DNA of 64,000 nucleotides. Source: Cryptomeria japonica (lineage: Eukaryota > Streptophyta > Pinopsida > Cupressales > Cupressaceae). Position numbers and translations under genes: made by a program. This document shows positions 38,150-50,400 of the stretch, piece after piece. The DNA lies in assembly GCF_030272615.1 (NCBI RefSeq), contig NC_081412.1:543946335-544010334 (forward strand). The letters are read 5' to 3'. How positions within the stretch are numbered: position 1 is the first letter of the stretch; each line of letters opens with the position of its first letter. The notes beneath the pieces were generated by a model that saw only the letters and a list, made by a program, of their open reading frames with translations, was not told the DNA's origin and searched no databases.

Positions 38150-38743
38150 GGGGGAGCATAGCTCTCTTCTGCGCAACAATGTGTTGTTTTGTTTCTTTGT
38201 CCTTGAGACAAAAAGGGGGAGAAAATTGTCATCTGGTACTCTATACAATTGTTTGCTCAGTGTTTGCTCAGCTCAGATTTTGGTCAGATTTTGGTTTTGG
38301 GATTCAGGCTATACAGGTTTTGATGGTTTTGGGATTCAGGCTATACAGGTTTTGATGTTACAGTTTTTGTATTCATGTTACAGTTTTTGTATTCAGCTCA
38401 GATTTTGGGACAATTGTTTGCTCAGCACAGTTTTGGGTTTGGTGCTATACAGGTTATCATTGCATCACATATCTAACAGGTTTTGGTATCTACAGTTTTT
38501 GGTTTTTGGTATCATTACATCACAGGTTCTGGTATTGTCACGTTTTGGCATTTTCTCTTGGACATAAGCTTAATACTTCAGTGACATACTCTTATTAACA
38601 GGTCTTATGGGCAGCATATTGTGTCATTTTTTGACACTTGATCTTTCTATGATACATATTTGATGATTACAGTTTTCCAGATTGCCTATTCTGTTTAGGT
38701 CATTGTTGGTATGGTATTTGTCATCAAGGACAAAGGGGGAGTT
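38150..38743 (+). promoter_or_regulatory. Copia-1 3' untranslated region with multiple polypurine tracts
   Basis: AAGGGGGAG-like tracts occur right after the stop (38149), at about 38212 and at 38732-38740, the last one three bases from the 3' LTR. In between, GGTTTTGGGATTCAGGCTATACAG and ACAGTTTTTGTATTCA units are tandemly repeated. Confidence 0.8.
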
Positions 38744-40468
38744 TGTTGACCCCGTTTTGACCTTGATGCCAAAAAGTGTACATCGTGGCTAAGTTTTAAT
38801 CATGGTTAAGTTTTGACTCCCATCTGGCATTATGAATGGTTGCGTGGCAGTAAAAGGTAAAAGCATATGTTATTTGACTAAGCGCTTATGTCACTTGGAA
38901 ATAATGATCCACGTGGTGGGCAACGTGATATGGATTTCAAATAAGTTTCCTTTTTCATTTTTTACAGATGCTTAGTCTTGGTTAAGCTTGGAAAAGAAGT
39001 TTGATTATGTTCGCATTTCATTTCTACATTCTTCAAACCCTAGCTATCACTGTATCTTATGCTGAGAATGTAGAACGTTTTTCTTGAAGTTTGCACATGG
39101 GTTTTTGATATGTTTACCAGTCCAGTGAAAGCTTTCGATTGATAGTATTCTTGACTCTGTTCGTTGGAATAATATGAAGTTTATGTGGATTCTGCCGCCG
39201 CTTTTCTACAGGTGTTTTTTATGGTCTTCAAAGACAGGTATTATCTACAACTTTATTTTTTACAAGAGCAAATTAAAGGACGAAATGAAGAAAGCTTATT
39301 ACTCTCTGGTGGTTTTTCGAATCAGTTATGGTAAATTTTTTTTTGTTCATTCCGTTTTTTGGAAATGAAAAAAATGAAAGAGTTTTTGTTATTTTATCTT
39401 CTGTTAGTTGAAGAAGAGCTGTTTATGTAAATAGAAAAAGAAAAAAACAGTTGCTGTAACTGTGTACTGTAAAACAGTTTCTCTTAACCCTAACGTGGGT
39501 TTTTGAAACTCTACTTCGTGAGTTTCTCATGGAGATTTGTCTTTTGGTTTTGGGTATAAAATAGTTTGTTCTCAGAACTATTGAGGAGAGGAAAATAGAG
39601 AAATACAGTGAGACAAGTGTGAATAAAGTGATAACATTAAAAAAGTGTCGTAGTTTACCAGAGATAGCCAAGGGGTTTCTTGAGAATCAATACTCTGTTT
39701 TTGTTATAGAGTATATGAGACTTTATTGATTCGAAACTATATTGTTCAGAGTATATGAGGCTTTATTGATTTGAAACTATATTGTTCAAAGATTGGATAG
39801 TGTTGATTTTATCCTTGAAGAATATTGTTTGAAATTTTTTTCATATGTACAGACTGGTAAAATATTCTCGCTCCAATCCCTGATGGTTTTGTGACTGCAA
39901 AATTTAAATGCACGCATAAAATCACCAGTGGCCATAGCTCGAGTTGAAATATTCATTGATAAGAAGAGGGGTTGGTGCTCCTTGAGGCCTTGTGGTTTCT
40001 AAAACTTGTGAACTGAGTTGGTGCTCTTTTTGAATTAATATAAGGGATCTTCCGAGTGGTTTTTCTACCCCAAGAGGGTTTTCCACTCATGAAAACTATG
40101 GTGTTATGTGCATTGTCTTGTTTCATTCTGTTTTACTAGTTTATGCTCTGATACAACATATTTTTGCTCTCTTTATTTCATACTCTCTTATTGTTGGGTT
40201 TATGTAATGCAATATTTGAAGTACTCATTTAGACGTTGCAAGTTTGTGTAAAAGATTTAATACCATCTTTTAAAAGTCTGAATCAAGTGTTTTTAGTTGG
40301 TTATATGGTATATTTCATGTTTCTTTAATGTATTCCATCAAGGTGTTAAGTCTCAGCCATCTGTGCATACTGTGAATTAAAATTGTCAGGTTCATAAAAG
40401 TATATCTTGTTAAAATTTGTCACACTCTGATTCACCCCCCCCCTCTCAGAGTGTTTCCACTTCCAACA
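38744..40468 (+). repeat. Copia-1 3' LTR
   Basis: 1,725 bp, TGTTGACCCC to CTTCCAACA, followed by GGTCA. It is close to identical to the 5' LTR; most differences are transitions. Confidence 0.95.
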
Positions 40469-40522
40469 GGTCACTCTTATGTCGATAGAAAAGCCACCAA
40501 AACAACTCGGGTTCTTCATTTT

Positions 40523-41085
40523 TGTTAGAATTTAATCTCAATTGCAGGGAACTTTAATGCATCTGTATACTCCTCCTGCAAGATCAACTACTCCTCTCTC
40601 TTCTCGCCTCCGTTTTAGGACAGTTTTTGAATTTGGTTTGATGGCATATCCTGATCATATCTTTCTCTGCACGGTAGCTACTAAGTCAGCATTAAATATA
40701 ATTAATTAGTTTTTGTTTTCCCCCCATACGATGAAATTTATTTTTGGCTTATGACAAAAAGGCTAAGTTCATAATTTTATTTTTTAAGACAAAGATATAT
40801 GTGAAAAAGGGCATCGCACGGGTAAGAAAAATAGGGCAGAACAGGGAGAATAGAGAGCAGAATCAGAACAGGGGTTTCCATTTTTCATGTCTAAGAAACT
40901 ATTTGAAGAGCTCAAGCTCTGTCTTATTTGTATGGTTTGATATTTGAATGAATGAAGAGAAGGACTGGTTATTTGAATGTTTTTGTCTCTTGTTTTAAGA
41001 GCAGATTAACTTTAGATTTCTTCCAGTATTTTCTGTCTCTATTTTGCCCTTCTCTGTTTGTTCATCTCTGCCTCCAGAACTAGCA
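40523..41085 (+). repeat. Copia-2 5' LTR
   Basis: Starts TGTTAGAATTTAATC, ends CCAGAACTAGCA, 563 bp. The 67-codon frame inside is present in both LTRs and is not taken as a gene. Confidence 0.93.
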
Positions 41086-41087
41086 TG

Positions 41088-41099
41088 TGGTATCAGAGC
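41088..41099 (+). promoter_or_regulatory. Copia-2 primer-binding site
   Basis: TGGTATCAGAGC two bases after the 5' LTR, matching initiator-methionine tRNA. Confidence 0.93.
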
Positions 41100-41229
41100 A
41101 GGTTGATCAAAGCCAAAGGTTGCTCAAGGAAAGCTTTAAGGAAGAACTGAAGGTTATTAGTGCAGGAGCTTCATCAACAAAAGGCTTCAACAAAGTTTAT
41201 TTTCTGATCAAGGGTATTCACAACCAACA

Positions 41230-44200
41230 ATGGCAAGCACAAGCTTGACAAACCCACAAATTCCTCAATTTAATGGCAAGAACTATGACTACTGGGCAAT
41301 CACAATGAAGGCATTGTTTAGTGCTCAAGATTTATGGGAGCTTGTTGAGAATGGCTACCCAGAACCAATAGACACAACAACATATAATGCATTGTCTCAA
41401 GCAGATAAAGATTTATTGAAGGAAAATAAAAAGAAGGATTCAAAAGCTCTCTTCTTCATCTTTCAAGGAGTTCATGAAAGCATTTTTCCAAGGATTCAAG
41501 GTGCATCAAAATCAAAACAAGCATGGGATATTCTCCAAACAGCCTACCAAGGAATGACAAAGGTGAAGACAGCCAAACTAAAAATGTTGAGAAGGGACTT
41601 TGAAACAATATATATGAAGGACACTGAATCAGTAGATTCATTCTTCACTCAAATCATTGGATTAGTAAATCAAATCAGATATCATGGAGAGACACTTGAA
41701 GATCAAAGAGTGGTTGAAAAGATTTTAAGGAGTTTGCCCACAAAATTTGAATCAATTGATGTAACCATAGAGGAGACAAAAGATCTCTCACAGTTTTCAG
41801 TTGATGAGCTTCATGCATCTCTTATTTCTCACGAACATAGGCTAAGTAGGACAGCAAACACTTCGTTGGAGCATGCATTCAAGTCTCAAGTTTTAATCAG
41901 CCATGGTAGAGGCAGAGGTAGATCAAATTTCAGAGGTAGAGGAAGAAATTTTCATAGAGGAAGAGGAGGCAGCCCATCAAGCTCAAGTGGAAGAGGTAGC
42001 AGCCAATATTCATGTCAAAATCCATCTCAAAATCACCTTCAAATCCAAAGGTATGACAAATCTCAAGTCCAATGTCACTATTGCAAGAAATTTGGGCATT
42101 ATATGAATGAATGTAGAAAGAAACAATATGACTCTAGGCAGCAAAATGCAAATTTCATAAAAGAAAATCAAAACCAAAAATCAGAACAGCGCACTATGTT
42201 TTTGGCATGCAATGTTGCTCAAGCAAATGAAAAAGATGTATGGTTCTTAGATTCGGGTTGTAGCAATCATATGATAGGGAATTTAGAAATGTTTTCTAGT
42301 TTGGATAACAACATAAAGTCCGATGTAACTTTGGGCAATGATAATAAAGTTGAAGTCAAAGGAAAAGGGAACATCAACATTCTAACCAAGAAGGGGGAGA
42401 AGAAACATATAACCGATGTCTATTTTGTTCCCGGTTTAAAACATAATCTAATGAGCATTGGGCAGCTTGTCCAAAAGGGTTATAGAGTCTCTTTCAAAAA
42501 CAAAGAGTGCATAATTTTAGACAAATATCCAAGCAATCAGCTCATAGGAAAGGTTCAAATGACAAACAATAGGATGTTTCCATTAAGGATAAAACCTGAT
42601 TTAAAAATTGAATTTGCTCAAGGACCCCCCTCAACAAACTCACAAGAGGATGAAGAAAAAACTACAGCAGTCACTCAAGTAATCTTTCAAGCAGAAATTA
42701 AAGATGAAAATTGACTTTGGCATCTAAGATTTGGGCATTTAAATTTTGTAGCTTTAAATCTACTTCATAGGAAAAGCATGGTCAATGGATTGCCTTTAAT
42801 TGAGAAATCGGAAAGAGTATGTGAAGGGTGCATCTTTGGAAAGCAGCATAGAGAATTATTTCCAGCAGGTATGTCAATGAGAGCTAAGGCACCTTTGGAG
42901 ATAATCCATTCAGATTTGTGTGGCCCAATGCAAACACCCTCAATAGGTGGTAGATTCTACTTTTTAACATTTATTGATGATTACTCAAGGAAAACATGGG
43001 TTTACTTTCTAAAGCATAAAAGTGAAGTGTTTGAATATTTTTGTCAATTCAAAGCTCTAGTTGAAAAACAAAGTGGTCACTACATCAAAGCATTGAGAAT
43101 GGATAGAGGTGGTGAATACATCTCAAATGATCTTCTAAGATTTTGCAAGAAACATGGAATCCACAAGCAATTCACCACTAGCTACACACCTCAACAAAAT
43201 GGGGTAGCTGAAAAGAAAAATAGGACAATCATGGAAATGGCTAGAAGCATGTTGAAGGCCAAACATTTGCCAAATGAGTATTGGGCTGAAGCTATATCAT
43301 GTGCAGCCTATATAATGAATAGATGTCCAACAAAAAGTGTGAAGAATATGATTCCGGAAGAAGCTTGGAGTGGAAGAAAACATAATGTTGCTCACATGAG
43401 AGTTTTTGGATGTGTTGCATATGCACATGTACCTAATCAATTGAGAAGAAAATTAGATAACAAAGGAGAAAAATGCATATTTGTGGGATATAGTAATGAA
43501 TCCAAGGCATACAAGCTATATAATCCAATCAGCAAGAAGGTAATAATCAGCAGGGATGTTCAATTTACCACCATTAATATTGTAGCCACTTTACCACAAG
43601 AAGAAAATGAAGATGATATAGCAGCAGGCAGTCTTCCAAATGTCAGTCCTCCTACACCCATTCAAGGACAACAAGGTAGTCAAGCAACACCATCATCAAG
43701 TGTAAGAACAACGTCACGTATGCAAACAAACACTCAAGCAAATAGGCAGCAAACACCATCAACAACAGGGATTTTTAGTGCAGGGACAACAAGTCCACAT
43801 TCCACAGGGTCTACATCAAGTGACATGTCAAATCCTACATTGGCAAGCTTAAGAAGACAAAAAATCAGAAGTTTAAGAGAGATTTATGAGCAAAATGAAA
43901 GTGGAAACAATGAAGGACAGACTTCTCTTTTTGCTTTATATTCACATGTAGATGATCCAATTCATTTTGAAGAAGCAAATAAAGAAGAAAAATGGATGCT
44001 TGCAATGGATGAAGAAATAGATTCTATTGAAAAGAATCAATCATGGGAGTTGGTGAATCTTCCACAAGGAAAAGAGGTGATTGGAGTGAAATGGGTTTAC
44101 AAAACCAAATTGAATGCAAATGGTGATGTCCAAAAACATAAAGCAAGGTTAGTAGCAAAGGGTTACTCTCAACAACCCGGAATAGACTACAATGAGACAT

Positions 44201-45489
44201 TTGCACCAGTTGCTCGTATGGACACCGTAAGAACAATATTGGCCATAGCAGCTCAAAACAAATGGGCAGTATATCAAATGGACGTGAAATCAGCTTTCTT
44301 GAATAGCATTTTAGAAGAAGAAGTCTATGTGGAACAACCACCTGGTTATGAGACTTTGGGTCATGAAAACAAGGTTTACAAGCTCAAGAAGGCTCTTTAT
44401 GGACTCAAACAAGCCCCAAGGGCATGGTATAGCAGAATTGACTCTTATCTTTTACAAAATGGATTCAATAGGTGTAGCAGTGAGCCTACTTTATACACCA
44501 AAATGAATGAGCAAGGTGAGATCATAATTGTTTGCTTATATTTTGATGACTTAGTATTCACGGGTGATCTATCAATTGACAAGTTCAAATCAGATATGAA
44601 GAAAGAATTTGAGATGACTGATTTGGGTTTAATGAAGTATTTTCTTGGCATTGAGGTGAATCAAAATGAAAATGGTATATTCATCTCTCAAACAAAATAT
44701 GCAAATGACATTTTGAAGAGGTTTAATATGATGAATTGCAAATCAGCCCCAACACCAATTGTGACAGGTTTGAAATTGAGTAAAGATGACAAAGGAACTG
44801 AGGTAAATCCAACTTTGTATAAAAAACTTGTTGGAAGCCTCATGTATTTAACAGCAACAAGGCCAGACATTATGTATGGTGTAAGTTTGATTTCAAGGTT
44901 CATGGAGTCTCCAAAAGTTTCACATTGGCAAGCTGGTAAAAGAATTTTGAGATATGTGAGTGGAACCAAGAATTATGGGATCCAATATTCAAGTTCAAAA
45001 GAGTTCAAACTCATAGGATACACGGATAGTGATAGTGCTGGAAGCATTGATGATAGGAAGAGCACTTCCGGCTATGTCTTTCATTTTGGAACAGGTGTAG
45101 TTTCATGGTCTTCAAAGAAACAACCAATTGTCACTCTTTCATCAGCTGAAGCAGAGTATGTAGTAGCCACAAGTGCATCATGTCAAGCAGTTTGGATGAG
45201 AAGAGTTTTGAAAGATCTCAAACAAGAACAAGAGGAGGCAACAAAGATCTACTGTGACAACAATTCAGCCATAGCATTGTCAAAGAATCCAGTATTCCAC
45301 AAGAGAAGCAAACATATTGACACTAGATATCATTTCATTAGAGAACTAATCAGCAATGGAGAAATCCTTTTGGAATTTTGCAGGTCTCAAGATCAATGTG
45401 CAGATATCTTCACCAAGGCATTGGGAAAAGAAAGTTTTGTCTATCAAAGAGATCGATTGGGCATCATAGATGGTAGCAATTGTGATTAA
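41230..45489 (+). pseudogene. Copia-2 gag-pol polyprotein, interrupted by one TGA
   Basis: ATG 41230 (MASTSLTNPQIPQFNGKNYD) opens a single frame of about 1,420 codons to TAA at 45487-45489. It is broken only by TGA at 42712-42714, exactly where the family has Trp before LWH (residue 495, TGG to TGA). Domains: gag; Arg/Gly-rich stretch (residues about 224-262) before the knuckle CHYCKKFGHYMNEC (281); protease DSGCSNHM (340); GAG-pre-integrase LWHLRFGHLNF; integrase HSDLCGP, MDRGGEY, QQNGVAEKKN; reverse transcriptase QMDVKSAFLNS with YFDD instead of the usual YVDD; RNase H with TDSDSAGS, where Trp of DWAG is Ser. The element needs read-through or help in trans. Confidence 0.9.
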
Positions 45490-45496
45490 GGGGGAG

Positions 45497-46059
45497 TGTT
45501 AGAATTTAATCCCAATTGTAGGGAACTTTAATGCATCCGTATACTCCTCCTGCAAGCTCAACTACTCCTCTCTCTTCTCACCTCCATTTTAGGACAGTTT
45601 TTGAATTTGGTTTGATGGCATATCCTGATCATATCTTTCTCTGCACGGTAGCTGCTAAGTCAGCATTAAATATAATTAATTAGTTTTTGTTTTCCCCCCA
45701 TACGATGGAATTTATTTTTGGCTTATGACAAAAAGGCTAAGTTCATAATTTTATTTTTTAAGACAGAGATATATGTGAAAAAGGGCATCGCACGGGTAAG
45801 AAAAACAGGACAGAACAGGGAGAACAGAGAGCAGAATCAGAATAGGGGTTTCCATTTTTCATGTCTAAGAAACTATTTGAAGAGCTCAAGCTCTGTCTTA
45901 TTTGTATGGTTTGATATTTGAATGAATGAAGAGAAGGACTGGTTATTTGAATGTTTTTGTCTCTTTTTTTCAGAGCAGATTAACTTTAGATTTCTTCCAG
46001 TATTTTCTGTCTCTATTTTGCCCTTCTCTGTTTGTTCATCTCTGCCTCCAGAACCAGCA
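45497..46059 (+). repeat. Copia-2 3' LTR
   Basis: 563 bp, preceded by the polypurine tract AAGGGGGAG (45488-45496), ending CCAGAACCAGCA. Confidence 0.93.
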
Positions 46060-46743
46060 GTTTTGACCCTGAATACATTCATATATTAAAATATTAGAAT
46101 GTGTAACCATGAATATATTCATATATTCAGAGGATTTCGATAAGTTATATGTGGTTGAGAAAATTATGTAGAGAAATTTGGATGCCCTTCACCTTTATCT
46201 GAATTATCAACTAGGCTTTAAAAAATGGCAAAATGCATACAGGACAATAAATTATTTAATTGTAAACAAGAAAAACTAATGCTGCAAATATAGGCAACCT
46301 AATCAAACCACAATCTATGCATTTTTTTCCCTAATCAGTAGAATCCCCTCATTCAATTCATTTGTTTTCGATTTGAACGCTTTTGGAATAAGTTATGCCT
46401 CACAATTTGCCTACTAGGAGTGGAGATACAAGGCTTATAGTTGCTCTTAGGAAGTCTGCTAGCGAGAACTTTCATTCCAGAAATATTTGTTTTCTTGCGA
46501 TTAAATAATTTTATTTTGTTTCTGTTCTCGTAAAGTTTTATCCTTTTTTCTTCACAACGCACAAAGCTGTCAATTTTTTCTGATTCGGTTGCCTTTTCTT
46601 TAGTATGCAGGTTTTCCTTTTCGACACTCTTCACGACTCAAAGTAACAAGATTCTATCCCTTCTATTTATATTACAGATAGCCAAACTATAGTGCAGTTC
46701 ACATAACTTCCAAGACCTTAAATTAATTTTGTGGGTTGTGCAG

Positions 46744-46916
46744 GGGAGAGGATTGTAAGCGGTCTGGGTAGAGCAGTGGTGATAATTTGGCTTTTTGTAG
46801 TTTTTGTATCAGTGTCTAGTTACAGACATGCTTACTGAGAGACAAATTGTACCAAAAGTTGAGAGCCTTGAGTCTCTCATCACCCAAAATTTGCCAATCG
46901 GGTATCCTCAGGACCC
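46744..46916 (+). pseudogene. GLR exon 4, left half: M2-type helix and start of S2
   Basis: After the TTGTGCAG acceptor, ERIVSGLGRAVVIIWLFVVF and VSVSSY match the pore-lining helix block that follows the pore loop in plant GLRs. The expected SYTASLTS segment is then shortened and the frame shifts; a second frame continues with TERQIVPKVESLESLITQN and LPIGYPQ. The coding sequence stops at the Copia-3 insertion at 46917. Confidence 0.8.
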
Positions 46917-47404
46917 TGTTGATTGATGCTGCTCTAGCATGCAGCTAGATTAATTTAGTTAATAGTTTTTTGTTTATTCATGCAAATAAAGCATGTACTC
47001 CAACATGCATTAATCTTTAGGACTATTTTTAGTTTTGTTTTTTGCATGAGTTTGTTTTTAGTAAATAATCCATGCTGTGCATGCACTTATTGTATTCTTA
47101 ATTTAGGGAGTAGTTTGTTTTTTTTAGTTTGAGAGCCTTAGTAGCTATCCATGCAATGTTAGGAATATATTTAGAACTGCAGTTATTATTAATTCTTTTA
47201 GGCTACAAATTCTTTATATATATAGCCTCTATGTAATTTTTTAATTAAGCTTCAATAAAGAAATTGTTGTGTGCAATTCCAAAAAAACAAGGCACTTTAT
47301 TTTTTATTCTAAATTGTGATTTCTTTTTGCAATTTTTTCTTTTTGCTATTATTGTTTGCTAATCAGTTGATTCAGAGAGGATAGGTCAGGTTCAAAATTC
47401 TACA
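46917..47404 (+). repeat. Copia-3 5' LTR
   Basis: TGTTGATTGATGCTGC to AAAATTCTACA. The GCATGCAGCTAGATTAATTT block near its start is shared with the 3' LTR. Confidence 0.88.
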
Positions 47405-47406
47405 AA

Positions 47407-47418
47407 TGGTATCAGAGC
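47407..47418 (+). promoter_or_regulatory. Copia-3 primer-binding site
   Basis: TGGTATCAGAGC two bases after the LTR, the initiator-methionine tRNA complement. Confidence 0.92.
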
Positions 47419-47473
47419 AGGTAAAATTGTTTTGGGTTAAAGTTTTATTGTTGGAATTTCATCAAAGTTAATC

Positions 47474-50400
47474 ATGTCGAATTCTAACTATATGCCCATT
47501 TCAGAATTTGATGGGAATGATTATGATTATTGATGCATTAAGATGCTGACCTTTTTGATTGGAAAAGATTTGTAGGAGATTATTGAATTAGGTTATGAAG
47601 AGCCAGCTGATTGGAATGCCCTTACATCCAATGAAAGAACATCAACAAAGGAAGCAAGGAAAAAGAATGCTCAAGCTTTGTTTCACATTCAGATAGCTCT
47701 TAATAAGAGCTTATTTCCAAGAATATCAGGAGCAAGAACTGCCAAAGATGCCTAGAAGACTCTACAAGAAGCTTACCAAGGTAGTGATCAAGTTAAAGTG
47801 GTCAAGCTTTAGACATTGAAGCGAGAGTTTGAGAATTTGAAGATGCAAGAAGTTGAAAGTGTAAGTGATTATTGTGTTAGAGTCAAATATGTGGTCAATA
47901 AAATGGTTACAATTAGGGAAATTGTAAGCAATGAGGTTTTGATTAAAAAGGTGTTGAGATCTTTGACACCCAGATGGATTCATGTAGCAATAATCATAGA
48001 AGAAAGCAAGGATTTGACAAAACTACAGTTTGATCAACTGGTTGAATCCCTGATGTCTCATGAAGAAAGATTTAAAGATTCTTTTGAAGGTGTAGAGAAA
48101 GTGTGTTCCTCTAAATTGCTAATCACAAAAAATGAAGATACAAGCAGCAGTAGTGCCCAAATAAATCAAGGCCAAGGTAAAGGGCAAAGCCAAAATTCTT
48201 CAAGACGAAGAGGTGGTTTCAGAGGAAGAGGTAGAGGAAAATTTGATAAGAGAAATGTTCAATGTTACCATTGTAATAGGTATGACCACTTTGAAAGAGA
48301 ATGCAGATTGAAAGAAAGTAAAAGTGCTAACTATGCTCAAGAAAGTAGTGAGAATCCTCCCGATCACTTATTTTTATCTTATGCAAAGGGTGAAAATAAT
48401 AGTAAAGATGTTTGGTACCTAGATTCTGGATACTCTAACCATATGATAGGGAATGAGAAGTTGTTCTCAACAAAGGATGGAAGTTTCAAATCCAAGATCC
48501 AGCTTGGTGATGATAAATCATTGGAGGTTGCTGCCAAAGGAGCTAGGGAGGTTCAAACAAAAGAAGGTATAAAGAGTATTCATGATATTTATTATACTCC
48601 ACAATTGAAGCACAATTTGTTAAGTGTTGGGCAACTATGTAAGAAAAATTATAAAGTAGTCTTTGAGAATAAGACATGTACTATCTATGATAAGAATAAG
48701 GGTAATAAGGTGATCACTGTTGTTCCTATGACAAGAAATAGGATGTTCCCTTTGAGGTTTGGTGAACATAACAACAGTCTGGAAAATATGGCTTATGAGG
48801 ATTCAAGTTGGTTATGGCATCTAAGGTATGGACATTTAAATTTTCACAGTTTGAAGTTTCTAACCTCGCATGCACTAGTTTCTGGTTTGCCCAAGGTTGA
48901 GGAACATAAGGAGGTTTGTGAAGGTTGTGCTAAAGGAAAGCATGCAAGCGAAAAGTTTCCAAAGGGCAATGCATGGAGGGCTCATCACCCACTTCAACTT
49001 GTTCATTCAAATATATGTGTTCCTATGCAAACTAAGAGTTTGGGTAAGTCATCATATTTCATCACTTTTATTGATAATTACTCACGAAATTGTTGGGTAT
49101 ATTTTTTGAAGGCCAAAGATGAAGCCTTGGATACATTCAAGAAGTTTATAGCCCTTGTGGAAAATGAGAAAGGGTGCAAGATCAGATGTTTAAGGACTAA
49201 TCTTGGAGGAGAGTTTTGCTCAAAAGCTTTCCAAAGTTATTGTGATTTTAATGGCATCAAGAGGCAACTTACTACTATATACACACCTCAACAAAATGGG
49301 GTAGCTGAAAGAAAGAATTGTACTGTGGTTGAAATGGCAAGGTGCATGTTACAAACCAAGGGATTGAGCAATTCTTATTGGGGAGATACAGTTGCTACAA
49401 TGGTATACATCGTCAACCGTAGCCCCACCAGTGCACTAGAAAAGATGACTCCTTATGAAGCTTGGTATGGTAAAAGGCCTAATGTTAATCATTTCAAAGT
49501 TTTTGGTTATATGGCTTATGTGCATGTACCTGATCAGAATAGACAGAAGTTAGATGCAAAGAGTGAGTCATGTATTTTCATTAGGTATAGTGAGAAAAGC
49601 AAGGCTTATAGATTGTATAATCCCCTCACTACCAAGCTTATTGTCTCAAGAGATGTGATTTTTGATGAAGGGGGAGTTTATGGTCATCAAAAAGTCCATG
49701 TTGAGAAGCCAAAATCTGTTTTGAATGATGATATAATTGTCGATATTGATCATGAGAAGCCAACTAATGTTTTTGTATCTAGTGGTTTAACTACACCAAA
49801 CAACCCTTCATCAAGTTCTTCAGTACCAAGTTCAAGTCCAACTTCTTCTCCAAGTTCTAGAAGGAAGGTAAGGAAATTGAGTGATATCTACTAGAGGAGT
49901 GGAAATCAAGTACATGAAGAAAACCCAATAGGTGAGATAGTGAATTTTGCTTTATTAGCTAAGGCTAATTTTGAACCATCATGTTTTGAAGATGCATGTA
50001 CTAATGAGGTTTGGGTGAAAGCCATGGAAGAAGAGATAGATTCTATTCACAGAAATGACACTTGGGAGTTAACAGAACTTCCACATAACCTAAAAAAGGA
50101 TTGGCACCAAATGGGTCTACAAGACCAAGTTTAATAGTGATGGGAGTGTTGAAAGACACAAAGCGAGATTAGTTGCTAAAGGCTTCACACAAAAGTATGG
50201 AATTGATTATGAAGAGAATTTTCCCTAGTAGCAAGACAAGAGACCATAAGAATGTTGATTTCATTAGCAGCTCAGAAGAAGTGGAGCATACATCATATGG
50301 ACGTGAAAAGTGCATTTTTGAATGGGTACTTAGAAGAGGAAGTATATGTGGAGCAGCCACAAGGTTTTAAAGTGGAAGGAAAAGAGAATCATGTCCATAG

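Larger units (their letters stand above)
31542..40468 (+). mobile_element. Copia-1: complete, young, Sirevirus-like LTR retrotransposon
   Basis: The 8.9-kb element has 1.7-kb LTRs that differ at roughly 20 positions by eye, a perfect GGTCA duplication, a tRNA-iMet primer site, one full-length polyprotein frame and a polypurine tract. Long LTRs, a gag N-terminus of the [15 protein letters not shown] type, and several AAGGGGGAG-like tracts before the 3' LTR (38149, 38212, 38732) match the Sirevirus group of plant Copia elements. It lies in the same orientation as the GLR gene, within intron 3. With no stop in the frame it may still be autonomous. Confidence 0.92.
40523..46059 (+). mobile_element. 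Copia-2: complete LTR retrotransposon with one nonsense codon
   Basis: 5.5 kb with two 563-bp LTRs. Flanks read ATTTT on the left and GTTTT on the right, a duplication with one mismatch. It lies only 49 bp after Copia-1's duplication, in the same orientation. By eye the LTRs differ at about 18 positions, so it looks older than Copia-1. Primer site, polyprotein and polypurine tract are all present. Confidence 0.92.
31487..46743 (+). other. GLR intron 3, swollen by two Copia elements
   Basis: Removing Copia-1 and Copia-2 with their target duplications leaves about 780 bp of intron: 31487-31541, 40474-40522 and 46065-46743. The last part is AT-rich and ends with GTTGTGCAG before exon 4. No gene was recognised in these leftovers; the minus-strand frame at 46353-46634 has no motif. 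Confidence 0.75.
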
